A DNA stretch of 64,000 nucleotides, taken from contig OZ038453.1 in assembly GCA_964036195.1 (NCBI GenBank), forward strand, positions 23,646,352 to 23,710,351, read 5' to 3'. The notes beneath the pieces were generated by a model. It ran no database searches. It was not told the origin of the DNA and was given only the letters and a program-made list of their open reading frames with translations. The DNA is from Sphaerolaimus hirsutus. Its lineage: Eukaryota; Nematoda; Chromadorea; Monhysterida; Sphaerolaimidae. Positions 50,288 to 61,650 of this stretch are shown here, one piece after another (position 1 is the first letter of the stretch; each line of letters opens with the position of its first letter). The translations under genes and the position numbers were made by a program.

Positions 50288-53200
50288 TAGGTTGTAAACT
50301 AAATAACCTTAATTTTTTTCGATTTCACATTCATGCGTCCCATTCTGTTGTACATTGGCGGATATTAATGCCGTTCTAGTATGTTGGGGTTGAGGTTAAG
50401 GCTATAACGAAAAAAATTGTTTCCTCGAATAATCCCCCAGTCCTGAGATAAGGGGGTCTATAAAAAGGTGGTCATTTTGAATGGTCGATCTGGACATTGG
50501 ACGGATCTTTGAAGCTCGAAACATCAGCCATTTCTGGACTGATTTGGGTCGATCAATGCTTAAAATGATCAGTAAAACTTGCGGATTCCATTTTTTTGGT
50601 TGGATTAGTGATGAAAGTTAAGCAAACCTTCTCCCATTGGAGATGTGTCAAGGATATGAATATGGAGAAGTTGCATTCCTGCTGCTTAATGCAGTTACCT
50701 ATTTCTATAGTTAGGAGGCTTAAGTTCAAAGTGCTATAACATTTGATTGGAACGAGATATTGAAGAAAATATTTGCGTCAGATGAATTCTTTTTATCTAA
50801 AGTTTATGATAGCATGGTCAGAAACACAAATTTCTAGTGTTGAAAAACCGGGTCAAATCAGCATACGAAATTCAAACATCACTAATCCGACCATAAAAAT
50901 GGAATCTGTGGGTTTTACCAATCATTTTAAGTGTTAATCGATTCAAATCGGCCCAGAAATGGCCAATTTATGGAGCTTCAAAGCAGGCTGACCGTGAAAG
51001 TATACCCCGTGTTATACGTACATGGTATACCGCCACGCGAATGGCATTTTTTCATAACGCGCACCAGTATTAATTTGCGCGGTTTTGTTTACGCTAATTT
51101 CGCTAACACGGCACATTACGGGTTAAGCGGGCGCGCGCGTGATTGGGGTCAATCCGTTTAGCGTGGTACTTTTTTCACTAACACACATCATTTGGAACGC
51201 ATCGTGTTACATCATTTGTCATACCCCGCATAAAATATTTTTTGTGGGTTAGAGCGTGTTATAACTTGTGACAGAACTAGGCCCCCCCAAAATGTGGCTC
51301 TGCTGCGACCACTCATTTCTGTACTTGGCGCACCAAAATGCGGTTCTGCCAAAATCAGAATGCCCAACTGATCGATCATGTGTAAAAAACGGGATTGGTA
51401 TTTATAGGGGTCCGCGGTGCACGCGGCACTTGAGATTGGACAAAGATTTCCATATGTTGTCCAATATTTAGGATCGAAAAATCATTTTCTCATGAGATAA
51501 GCTCTTTGTTTTTACTCGGAAAATCGGGGCACATGCCATTTCTTTATGACATAAGGGATCAGCGTTTTTGATGTTGCATAAGTGGGGGGGGGGGGGCTGT
51601 GGTCAAGTTTTGAGCTGGATTAGGCCGCGACAGATAGAGATCAAAAGATAGGAACTGAAAAAATATCGGGATGGGATTAATGTGACGAAAATAGGCGCGT
51701 GGGAAATATGGTAGATCCTATCTGAATAATGTGCTGCTGGTCATGGGGGGATGATAATTACAGCTCCCATTCCCACAATTAACTATTATAATTTGTAGAG
51801 TTTACACGCAAACTTTGATGGCACACTTTGCACTGGAATCTACCATATCCTATCTGAATAATAACCCTGAAATAGTATCATGAAATTGCACTTTTTAACT
51901 ACCAAACATTTAACAGAAAATTGAACTTTTCAATTGACTTGATTCATCAAAATATGGTAACATTCTGTGCAAAGCATGCGATCTGATTTTCATGTGTCCA
52001 GCTAGCATTGGAAAAATATCTGAGAGATTTATATTTAATAAAATGTTACGAAATATAACAGTTTTTATTTTTATATGTTTGCCAGGTTTTTCCAGCACTG
52101 TTTAAATCGTTTTTCTATGACTTTCTGAAATTAAATTTAATTATATTTTCTCAAATTCACCAAATTTCCCAATGCTATTTAACAGTGCTGCCGACCCATA
52201 TTATAATCGGCGGAGATTACACTTAGTATGGAAACCTACCAGAACCCATCTGAATAATAAACCACAAATTATACAGTTTTTTCATTATAATATTTCGTTT
52301 TTACTATGGAATAATAAATTGAGAAATTTATGACTAGATTTTATTCATTTAATTACGGTAGGATTCTGCACATACTTTGCGGTCTGCCGCTAATACGTCT
52401 ATTTCCCACGCGCCTATTTTCGTCACATTAATCCCATCCCGATATTTTTTCAGTTCCTATCTTTTGATCTCTATCTGTCGCGGCCTAATCCAGCTCAAAA
52501 CTTGACCACAGCCCCCCCCCACTTATGCAACATCAAAAACGCTGATCCCTTATGTCATAAAGAAATGGCATGTGCCCCGATTTTCCGAGTAAAAACAAAG
52601 AGCTTATCTCATGAGAAAATGATTTTTTGATCCTAAATATTGGACAACAGATGGAAATCTTTGTTCAATCTCAAGTGCCGCGTGCACCACGGACCCCTAT
52701 AAATACCGATCCCGTTTTTTGCACATGATCGATCAGTTGGGCATTCTGATTTGGCAGAACCGCATTTTGGTGCGCCAAGTACGGATATGAGTGGTCGCAG
52801 CAGAGCCACATTTTGGCGCGCTGCTATGTGGTGGAAAGTTCTGATATGGAGGTTGTTGGGAATTTGTTGTTGGAGATGTGCCTGGGATGGTCTGGTCTGG
52901 TCGGGTCGGGTCATGTCACAGGACTTGTGTGTTGGGTCTAGTTGAGTATGAAAGTTTTTGGTATTTTTTAAACACACATCCGACCCAATATTAATCAGTT
53001 TGTGATGTTGTAAAAAATTTTTTACGTGGTATACAACCTCGGTATAACACGTTTTCTGCTTTTTGCAAATAATTGGACGGGGTATACGTTTTTTTATAAC
53101 GCACATGTCTTCTAATAATGTGGTATACAAATACGTATAACCCCCCTGTTGCGTGTTATTGAAACATCGATTGTCTGCGCACGCGCTCATTTGCGCGTTA

Positions 53201-53560
53201 GACGGGTAAGATATCGATTTCCAGGTGACCTCTTTTTACGTAATAAACAAAAGAACGTGTTGGCACGGGGTACATATGGAATAATTAGCGTGTTACGTGG
53301 TATACCGAAATAACCTAAATTTCGCGGACAGCCTGCTTCAAAGTGAACGTCCAGATCGGCCATTCAAAATGAGCACCTTTTATAGATCCTCCTTATCTCG
53401 GGACTGGGGGATTATTCAAGAAAAAAAAGATTTCGTCATAGCCCCAACTCCAAACCCCAACATACTCGAACAGCATTAATATCTGCCAATGTACAACAGA
53501 ATGGGACGCATGAATGTGAAATTGCAAAAAATTAAGGTTATTTAGTTTACAACCTAATAC
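50288..53560. mobile_element. mariner-like MITE, third level
   Basis: TIR TTAGGTTGTAAACTAAATAA on both sides with TA flanks (TSD TA); TTAGGTTG termini resemble mariner ends. Confidence 0.75.
50984..53334. mobile_element. hAT-type element CAGGCTG, fourth level
   Basis: TIR CAGGCTGaCCGtGAAAGTATACC / CGCGGACAGCCTG, perfect TSD CTTCAAAG (50976-50983 and 53335-53342). Its arms contain a further inverted repeat (51274-51650 / 52440-52830). Confidence 0.88.
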
Positions 53561-53694
53561 GTCATGTACATAATAAATACGTCATGTATGCAATGTACAT
53601 GATGTATATTACTGTTTATTTGTATTGCAGCTACACATGAACATGTTTGTGTAGCTAATCTACTAAATATATCTTGTTTGGACACACTTATTAC

Positions 53695-54371
53695 TAGGGT
53701 TTTTTTTCACTCGATTTTTTTTTAACGTTTTTTTTATTTTTAAAAAACGTTTTTTTAAATAAAAAACGTTTTTTTTAAAAGCTCCCAGATATAACCTTGT
53801 GTCAACATATATAGGTATATCAGACAGTGGCAATACTCTGTGATGTTGTATATGACCATATAATGTCTGTGGAGCCATGGGATAGCATTATAAGTGGTGA
53901 TTTGTGTCAAACATATCCATTTTTCATCGACATATCATTTGTATATCGCCTTATAGTCGAATGTTCGTGACTTCAGGTAAAGTTTGGCACGGAATAGTGA
54001 TCAAACAAGGTTATAAAACGAGGTTGTTACTTTGGGAGTGAAGTTACACACTGTGGAGGTACATGGAAGCACATTACCTCGATATTATATACTACAGCAA
54101 CATATGACGGCTTATTAACCCATGGTAGCATATATAAATGGATACTTTGATACTAAAAATGCCACAAAACCAATGAAAACAACCACCAATGTCAATTTGT
54201 GTGTGAAATTGCGCGCTTGTGCGCAAAAATTTTGCAAAATACCTAGTGCTTAGTACTAAAAATTTTGGTCAATGTTTTTTTAAAAAAAAAACATTTCGGA
54301 CGTCATGTTTTTTAATAAAAAAAACGTTTTTTTTAAATAAAAAACGTTAAAAAAAACATCGGCCAACCCTA
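53695..54371. mobile_element. hAT-type MITE, AAAACGTTTT body, second copy
   Basis: 677 bp, ends TAGGGTT / AACCCTA, perfect TSD CTTATTAC (53687-53694 and 54372-54379). Confidence 0.88.
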
Positions 54372-55718
54372 CTTATTACCTGTTTTGGGCATGCAAATGC
54401 CTACTATTTACTACGATACTTACGAAAATTTCTGACGAAATAATAAGACCCCCCCTCGAATAAACCCCCCCCCCCTCGAATTAACCCCCCCTCAAATTTT
54501 GCTGGCGAAATAATAAACCCCCATGGGGGTATTTCGAGGTAATACGGTATATTGATTTTGACCTTTTTTGAACCATAAAAATGGGTGAAGCCAACAAAAA
54601 GTGGACGCTGCAGCCATAACATAACAGCTTTTTAATGCACAAAGTAACAACTAACAACTGCACTCACAAAATACAAGCTATTTACAAAGGAAACTGCATC
54701 ACAAGGAAACAATTTCACCAAAATGTGGCTAAGAATATCTTTTTTAACAACAACCTTTAAAATGTAAAAAGCCAGCCACCCCTAGTTACAAGTATAAAAT
54801 GTAAATGTCTGCTGAATAATTTTTCACCTGATTTAATTGGATTCACCCTGTTCTTATTTCATCCTTTCATTTTGACTTTCATTTTGTGAGACTCATTTAA
54901 AAAGATGATCAACCATGTTTGTGACCAAATGGAAATACAATATGCCCCCTTGCATGAAAATATCGAAATATCAATATTGAATATCTAGCATATTTTCATA
55001 TCGAATATTGAAGGTCGATATCGAATATCGAGTTTCAGAAAAAAATATCGATATCGAAAAGTCATATCGTCCCAACCCTAACTAGCATATGTGAGTACAA
55101 ACTCGAGTGACTTATTATTTTCCGTGCAGCTGCGTCCTTACCTAATACCCCTGTCAAATAAATGATGGAGAGTTGACTCAAACTGATGACATAGTGTTTT
55201 ATCTAGCCAGAAAAGGCTGAAATGAATTTTATAAAATATGAAATGAGCATTGAATTTCAGACATAGTATTTGTATTATAATAAGTCCTCAAGTTTTTTTT
55301 TCTCCTGAAAATGTTGCTTTGCACTTTGTGCTATCAAGGTTTTCCATTGTCTTTTTCGTTTATTCATTGTTGTCTCATATGATAAATAATTTTGTCTATC
55401 AAATCTCATTTGATAGATAATTTTGATAATTTTACCCTGGAAAATTAGGTTCCACTTTACAGCCCTCATTAAAAGCTTTGGACAAACACAGATACATCCC
55501 TGAATCCTGTTTTTTTTGGTAATTTGTAATGTATTTGTAATTTTTTTGTTGTATACATATTTGTGTGTATTTTAGCATGCTCAATTTTCACCTTGATTTG
55601 TTTTGATCAATTTCACTTTTTCGTGCTGATAGGGATGGGCCAGGGGCCAGTTCCGCAAAGTGAGAAGTGAAATGGAAAAGGTGAAGTGAAAGGGCAAGTG
55701 AATTGGCAAAAGCGAAGT

Positions 55719-56150
55719 ATACCGTATTACCTCGAAATACCCCCCCCCCTCGAAATACCCCCCCCCTCAAAATGGACACTATGAACTTATAACCCCCCTC
55801 GAAATACCCCCCCCCCAAATTTAGTGTATAGAGAACGTAAATGACAAAGGCTGCGGTTTGTCATCTGGGTAATGCAAAACACACGTTAAAAACTATGACT
55901 CCGTTATGTGAGAACAGTGATTATACGTCTACACACTTATACAAGTCTTTAGAGTCTTATAAATGGCGATTTTTGTTGCATTTTCGACGTCTTCGTACGT
56001 TTCAGACGACAATTTAGTACTTGGTTTTCAAAAAATTTCTGGCGAAATAATAAACCCCCCTCAAAGTACCCCCCCTCGTTTAACCCCCCCTCAAAATTCT
56101 CACTCTGAAAAAATAAACCCCCCGGGGGTATTTTGAGGAAATACGGTATA
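55719..56150. mobile_element. TACCGTATTACCTCG MITE
   Basis: Ends TACCGTATTACCTCGAAATA / TATTTTGAGGAAATACGGTA. Inverted flanks GGCAAAAGCGAAG / CTTCGCTTTTGCC place it in a palindrome centre. Confidence 0.75.
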
Positions 56151-56400
56151 AAGAAAAAGTAATTTCTCTTCGCTTTTGCCAATTCACCTGTCATTTCTCT
56201 TCGCTTTTGCCAATTCACCTGTCATTTCACTTCGCCTTTGCCACTTAACTTCTCATTTTGCGGAACTGGCACCAGAACTCGGTGCACATGTAAATAGACC
56301 CTGTGATCCGGGGGCCAGTGATATATCCATGATTTTTGAGTGCGGGGCTGTTTATTTACTGAGCCCGGTTAACGGGTGGGCTCAGCCCCCCCCCCACCGC

Positions 56401-57011
56401 TAGGGTGTCAAAAAATTTTTTTACGGAAAACGGAAACGGAAAAAAATTTTCAGCAGCCGGAAAACGGAACGGAAAACGGAAAAAAATTCCACTTGGCGGA
56501 AAACGGAAACGGAAAAAATAATTCAGTGGCCGGAAAACGTAAAAAGAGGCCGGAAAAACGGAAACGGAAAAATCTAATTTGCACGGAAATGGAAAAACTT
56601 GCTGAAATTTTTGCTGGAAAATGGATAAAATTTGCTGAAATTTTGCTGGAAGTGGAAAAAATTTGCAGTAATTTTGCTGGAAACAGAAATGTTATACATC
56701 ATTGACAATCTGCATGAATTTTTACCAGTTTGGCTGATCAGAAAACAGAAAGTTGAGCCAGAAAAAGGTAAAGTGAGGCGAAAAAATCGAAAATGGAGGC
56801 GGAAAATTGAAAAAAGGTGAAAAACTGGAAATGGAGGCGGAAAAACTGAAAATTTAGCCGGAAAACGGAAAATGAGCCAGAAAAACAGAAACGGAAAAAA
56901 AAAGTTGCCGGGAAACGGAATGGAAAATGGAAAACAAATTTCAGCAGCTGGAAAATGGAACGGAAAACGGAAAAAAAATTTGCCTGCGGGAAACGGAAAA
57001 TTGGCACCCTA
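56401..57011. mobile_element. hAT-type MITE, CGGAAAACGGAAAC body
   Basis: Ends TAGGGTGTCAAAA / TTGGCACCCTA, TSD CCCACCGC/CCCACCAC (7 of 8). Confidence 0.8.
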
Positions 57012-57690
57012 CCCACCACTAAAATTTCACCTACATCTACATTGTGACTGAATGGCGTCATAGTGATGGCGCCATTGGCTGGGTTTACAGGCACCTACCC
57101 ATTGAGATGTACCGTTCCATACCATACTGTACCACACTTTTCAGACTTACCGTACTTTACTGTTTACTGCAAAATTGATCATTTATCGTACAGTACCATT
57201 TACAACAAAACAGCAAATATACCATACCGTATGGTTTACTGCAAGGCTGTAACATCTGCCAGTCTAGGTGGGGTCCCTCATCAACCAGTCCAGCTATCTA
57301 TCTACCTGATATGCTGCGCAGCTATTTATATACCTATCCTGGAGGCAAAATTTTTTCCACGACCGCTGACCCCCCACAAGTTACCCAGATATCATTTATG
57401 CTTTTTGAGAAATTGTGCCTCAATTTTTGCTCATAATCATCAATTTTCATGACTTTTTTGGCCATTTTCACCTGTTAATTTTGAAATTACTGGTTAACAT
57501 GTCTTATGTGCTTGTTCACTTATTTGTAGCAATAATTCCCATATTTTCAGCATTTCACCCACTTTGCCTCCTACATTTTGAAAAAGCCTACATATTGTAA
57601 AAAGTAAAAAGAAAGGTCAACTCTTCACTTTACTCGTTACTCTAATTTTTACTCTACTTTTTAATTTTCCATTTGTCTAACCAGCACCAG

Positions 57691-57800
57691 GGGGCCGTCC
57701 TAAAATGCCAACTCTGTATCCAAATCTTGTTTTTGATAGTAAGATCTGGATACAAAAACATAATATCTGGATACACAATTGACACTTTGGGACTGCCCCC
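57691..57800. mobile_element. Introner-family MITE in a palindrome centre
   Basis: GGGGCCGTCC ... GGGACTGCCCC, flanked by inverted CCAGCACCA / TGGTGCTGG and by longer inverted arms to about 57610 and 57885. Confidence 0.65.
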
Positions 57801-57912
57801 TGGTGCTGGTTCCATAGGTGGAAAATAAAAGAGAAGAGTAGAAAGTAAAAAGTAGAGTAAAGTGAAGAAGAAGAGTTGATTTTTGCTCTACGACCTGCAG
57901 AACTGGCCCCTG

Positions 57913-58177
57913 GGGGCACTCACAGACCCTGTAAAATGTCATGTGTCATGTAAATGTCAAAGCTGTTAAAGGTCAGGTAAAGGACCCTGTAAAGTGTTAT
58001 GTGTATCCACATCTTATTTTATCACATCCAACCCTCATTTTATTGTATCCAAATCTTACTAAAAGATTTGGATAAAATAAGATTTAGATTTATGATAAAA
58101 AAGATTTACAGGGTCTTTTACCTGACAATTGACAGTTTACAGGGTCTTTTACACTACAGGGTCTGGGAGTGGCATCT
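57913..58177. mobile_element. Introner-family MITE
   Basis: CTG|GGGGCACTCACAGACCCTG ... CAGGGTCTGGGAGTGGCATCTG; CTG on both sides. Confidence 0.7.
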
Positions 58178-58522
58178 GAACCACCCCCCCAAAAAAACAA
58201 AAACATGGATGGGTAGCCAAAAATCCTTCCTTAGGATTGATATTTAGCTGAGCAGCCCTTGGGGATAAATCGAATAATTTCTGGCAGATTCGGGTGGGGG
58301 TGCCATGTCCTTCCCCCATTGGAGACCCCTGCACAGGGGTCTCCAGGATTTTGGCCCTTGTGGGGGCTGGATAGATAGCAAATCGCTCCTCCGGAGGTAT
58401 AGATAGCTGAAAAAATTTTCTGGGGGGGGGCTGGTGGGGGCACAATATATAGACCCCCCCCAGCCCCCCACCTAGGGCTCGAACTTGACTCAACTAGACT
58501 CGACTCTGCTTGTGACTCGAGG

Positions 58523-60567
58523 CAGGCTGTCCGCGAAAGTATACCCCGTGTTATATGTACGTGGTATACCGCCACACAAAAAGCATGTTTTATAACGCGC
58601 ACCAGTATTTATTTCGCGGTTTTGTTTATGCTCTAACATGGCACACTACGGGTCAATCGTTTAGCGCGGTACTTTTTTTCACTAACACGCATCATTTGGA
58701 ACAAATCGGGTTACATCATTTGTCATACCCCGAAGAAAATATTTTTTGCGGGTTAGAGTGTGTGATAACTAATGATGGCAGAAAAAGATTTGAAAATTTG
58801 AAAATATTTTTGAATTTTTTAATTTTTTCATAATTTTCGAATTTTTATTTCACCCCTGGAAAAAAACACTTAAAATCGATTTATTTTTTTAAAAAATTCA
58901 AAAATTCAAAAATAGTTTTCGAATTTTAAGTCTTTAGTTCAGTGTGCTAATTGACAATGTGGTGGGTCTGAAAAAATCTTATGTAACGAAAAAACACATT
59001 GAAATGGCATCCGCGGCAGCAGCGGCGGACCCTATTACATCTGTTTTGGAATGCACGGAGCTGCCCAAACAATTAGAACCGCGGCGCTCTACTTCAGCGG
59101 ATACAGACGCGGTCCATCAAAAAAAATTTCTCGCGGGTCTTCCAAGGGGCAGTGACACAAACGTTTTTGGAAAGCATTCAGACCCAGCGAAAATTGTGTA
59201 AACTGATCCATGTAAGTTTTTCTACCATTTGTCATGTTAAAGTGAAGTGAAATTGCCATGTCATGCTTCACTTACAGTGAAATTAAGGTTAAAAGGGGCT
59301 CCAAACATGAAAACAGTCCAAGTACTGTTTTAAGCTTCAAATTCCATATTTTTATCAATTCCATATCAGCATATGGTAACATTGCGTGCAAAGCATAAGC
59401 ATGCGGTCAATATTGTGTGTGTCCAGCTAGCATTGGAAAAACTTATAGGAGATTTATAATTACAAAATATCAATATTTTGAGATATTTACGTTTTATTTA
59501 TATTTTGCCAAGATGTTTCAGAGATGTTAAAATATAAGTATTTTCATTTTCTGAATGATTTTTCTGAAATTATATTTTCTCAAAATCACTTATTTTTCCA
59601 ATACTACTTAACAGTGTGGCCGACCCATATTATAATTGGCGGACATCACACTTCTTATGGAAACCTACCAAAACCCATCTGAATAATGAACCACAAATTA
59701 TACAGTTTTTTTCCATGATAATATTTCGTTTTTAATTTGGAATAATTAATTGTGAAATTTATGACAAGATTTTATTCATTTAAGTACGGTAGGATTCTGC
59801 ACATAAATACTTTGCGGTCCGCCGCGTACAGGTGTATTCCCACGCGCCGATTTTCGCCACATTAATCCCGTCCCGATTTTCATGTGCTATTTGATCTCTA
59901 TCTTGATCTCTAGTTGACCACAACCCCCCCATTTATGTAAAATCAAACATGCCAAACCCCTTATGTCACAAAGAAATACCATGTGCCCTGATTTTTGACA
60001 CAAAACAAAGAGATAATCTCATGAGAAAACACTTTTGATCCTAAATATTGGACAACAGATGGAAATCTTTGTCCAATCTCAAGAGCCGCGTGCACCGCGG
60101 ACCCCTATAAATACCAATCCCGTTTTTTGGAAATCATCGATCAGTTGGCATTCTGATTTCGGCAGAACCACATTTTGGTGTGCCAAGTAAGGAAATGAGC
60201 GGTCGCAGCAGAGCTGCATTTTGGCCCGCTTTTTTGTTGTAAAAATTTTTTTTATGTGGTATTCACACTCGGTATAACATGTTTTCTGCTTTTTACAAAT
60301 AATGGGATGGGGTGTACGTTTTTCTGTAACGCGCATGTCTTCAAATAATGGGGTATACAACTACGTATAACCCGCCCTGTTGCGTGTTATTGATACATCG
60401 ATTGTCTGCGCACGCGCTCATCTGCGCGTTAGATGGGTAAGATATTGATTTCCAGGTGACCTCTTTTTACGTAATAAACAAAAGGACGTGTTAGCACGGG
60501 GTACATATGGAGTAATTAGCGTGTTACGTGGTATACCAAAAAAAACCCTAAATCTCTCGGACAGCCT
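58523..60567. mobile_element. hAT-type element CAGGCTG, second copy
   Basis: Same family as 50984-53334; TSD ACTCGAGG/ACTTGAGG (7 of 8). Confidence 0.87.
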
Positions 60568-61235
60568 GACTTGAGGGTAAAACCAGGTACCGACTGGACT
60601 CGTCTGACTCGACTCAAAATTTTGGCAAATTTTGAGTCAGGGTTTCCATTGAATAATGCCTAAAATATCAATTTTGATATGAAATTTTAAACATATTTTT
60701 CAAAAAATTTGCACGCGAGCACGCATTTCCACACCACATGATATATTGTGGATTGGCTTGGCATATGTATTCAATGGTGCTAAAACTCAGATTTCTTATT
60801 ACCATACAATTCTACATGATGTGCATGTGCACGCTAGTTTAGCGCCAGATTTTGGCAAACTTGTACACTCATAAATCGGCTTTGATAAAACACATTTGAG
60901 TTTACTGAAATGAGTTATTCTTAATCCCCATCAACTGCAGTTGACAGATATGTCATTCTGGTAAATTCAAATGCGTTCAAAGCCGATTTATGAGTTTACC
61001 AAAATCTAGCAGTAAACTAGCGTTTGCAGAGCCACATCGGAAACACACACACCACCTCAAATGCAGTGCACAATGTTGGCACTGATCCAAAAAATGTTGT
61101 AAAAGATGTTGATTTTCCATCCCTAGGCCGATTTTATTTTCACAACTTTATTTGTGGCAACATGAGTGATAAAAAGTTCTTTTTTTTGCTTTATCTTGAT
61201 ATTTAAATGAACTGTTGGCATTTAGACTTCATTAA

Positions 61236-61255
61236 GTGTGTGTGTGTGTGTGTGA
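61236..61255. repeat. GT microsatellite
   Basis: About nine GT units. Confidence 0.8.
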
Positions 61256-61650
61256 AAACATTGGTAGAGAAACCAGTATCAAAAATTACTGCCTGCATAA
61301 TTACTTAAGGCTAAGGGTCATACCAAAAAGTAATGCATCTGACTCGACTCGAGATTTTCGCCCAACTCAGCTCGACCTTTCACTAGCTTGCCTGACTCCA
61401 CTCGCCGACTCGACCGGAAAGAATTTGGGGTTGCGACTCGAACTTGAGTTTGAAAAAAATCGAAATCTGGCCTGTCAAATTGAGACCCCTGCCCCTGCAT
61501 CATGGGAGTTGTCTTGCACTACAAATTGCAGTATTAAGGTTGATTTACTGCATAATGTCAAAGGTAAAATGACAAATTCAGTGTTGACAAATCACATATC
61601 ATCATTCTTTTTCACAGAAAACTGTATAATTTTCACTCGGATTTTGATAT

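Larger units (their letters stand above)
50155..54549. mobile_element. TACCGTATTACCTCG element, second level
   Basis: TIR TACCGTATTACCTCGAATTA / GGTATTTCGAGGTAATACGGTA with CCCCCC tracts; it surrounds the next level and also carries 53695-54371 in its right arm. Confidence 0.8.
50040..55080. mobile_element. hAT-type MITE shell, outermost of a five-level nest
   Basis: Ends TAGGGTTGGGACGATAT / ATATCGTCCCAACCCTA, TSD ACTAGCAT on both sides. Most of its length is later insertions. Confidence 0.85.
58334..61491. mobile_element. hAT-type element CAGGGGTCTC with nested insertion
   Basis: Ends CAGGGGTCTCC / TTGAGACCCCTG, perfect TSD CCCCTGCA (58326-58333 and 61492-61499). The interior has ACTCGACTC repeats and the 58523-60567 element. 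Confidence 0.82.

Noticed and set aside
52633-53190. 185-aa minus-strand open frame as transposase
   Set aside because: It runs across inverted-repeat arms of a nested MITE, lacks transposase motifs, and a shorter copy lies at 60079-60360 in the second element.
56376-57094. Lys/Glu-rich and Phe-rich open frames
   Set aside because: Products of CGGAAAACGG repeats on the two strands.
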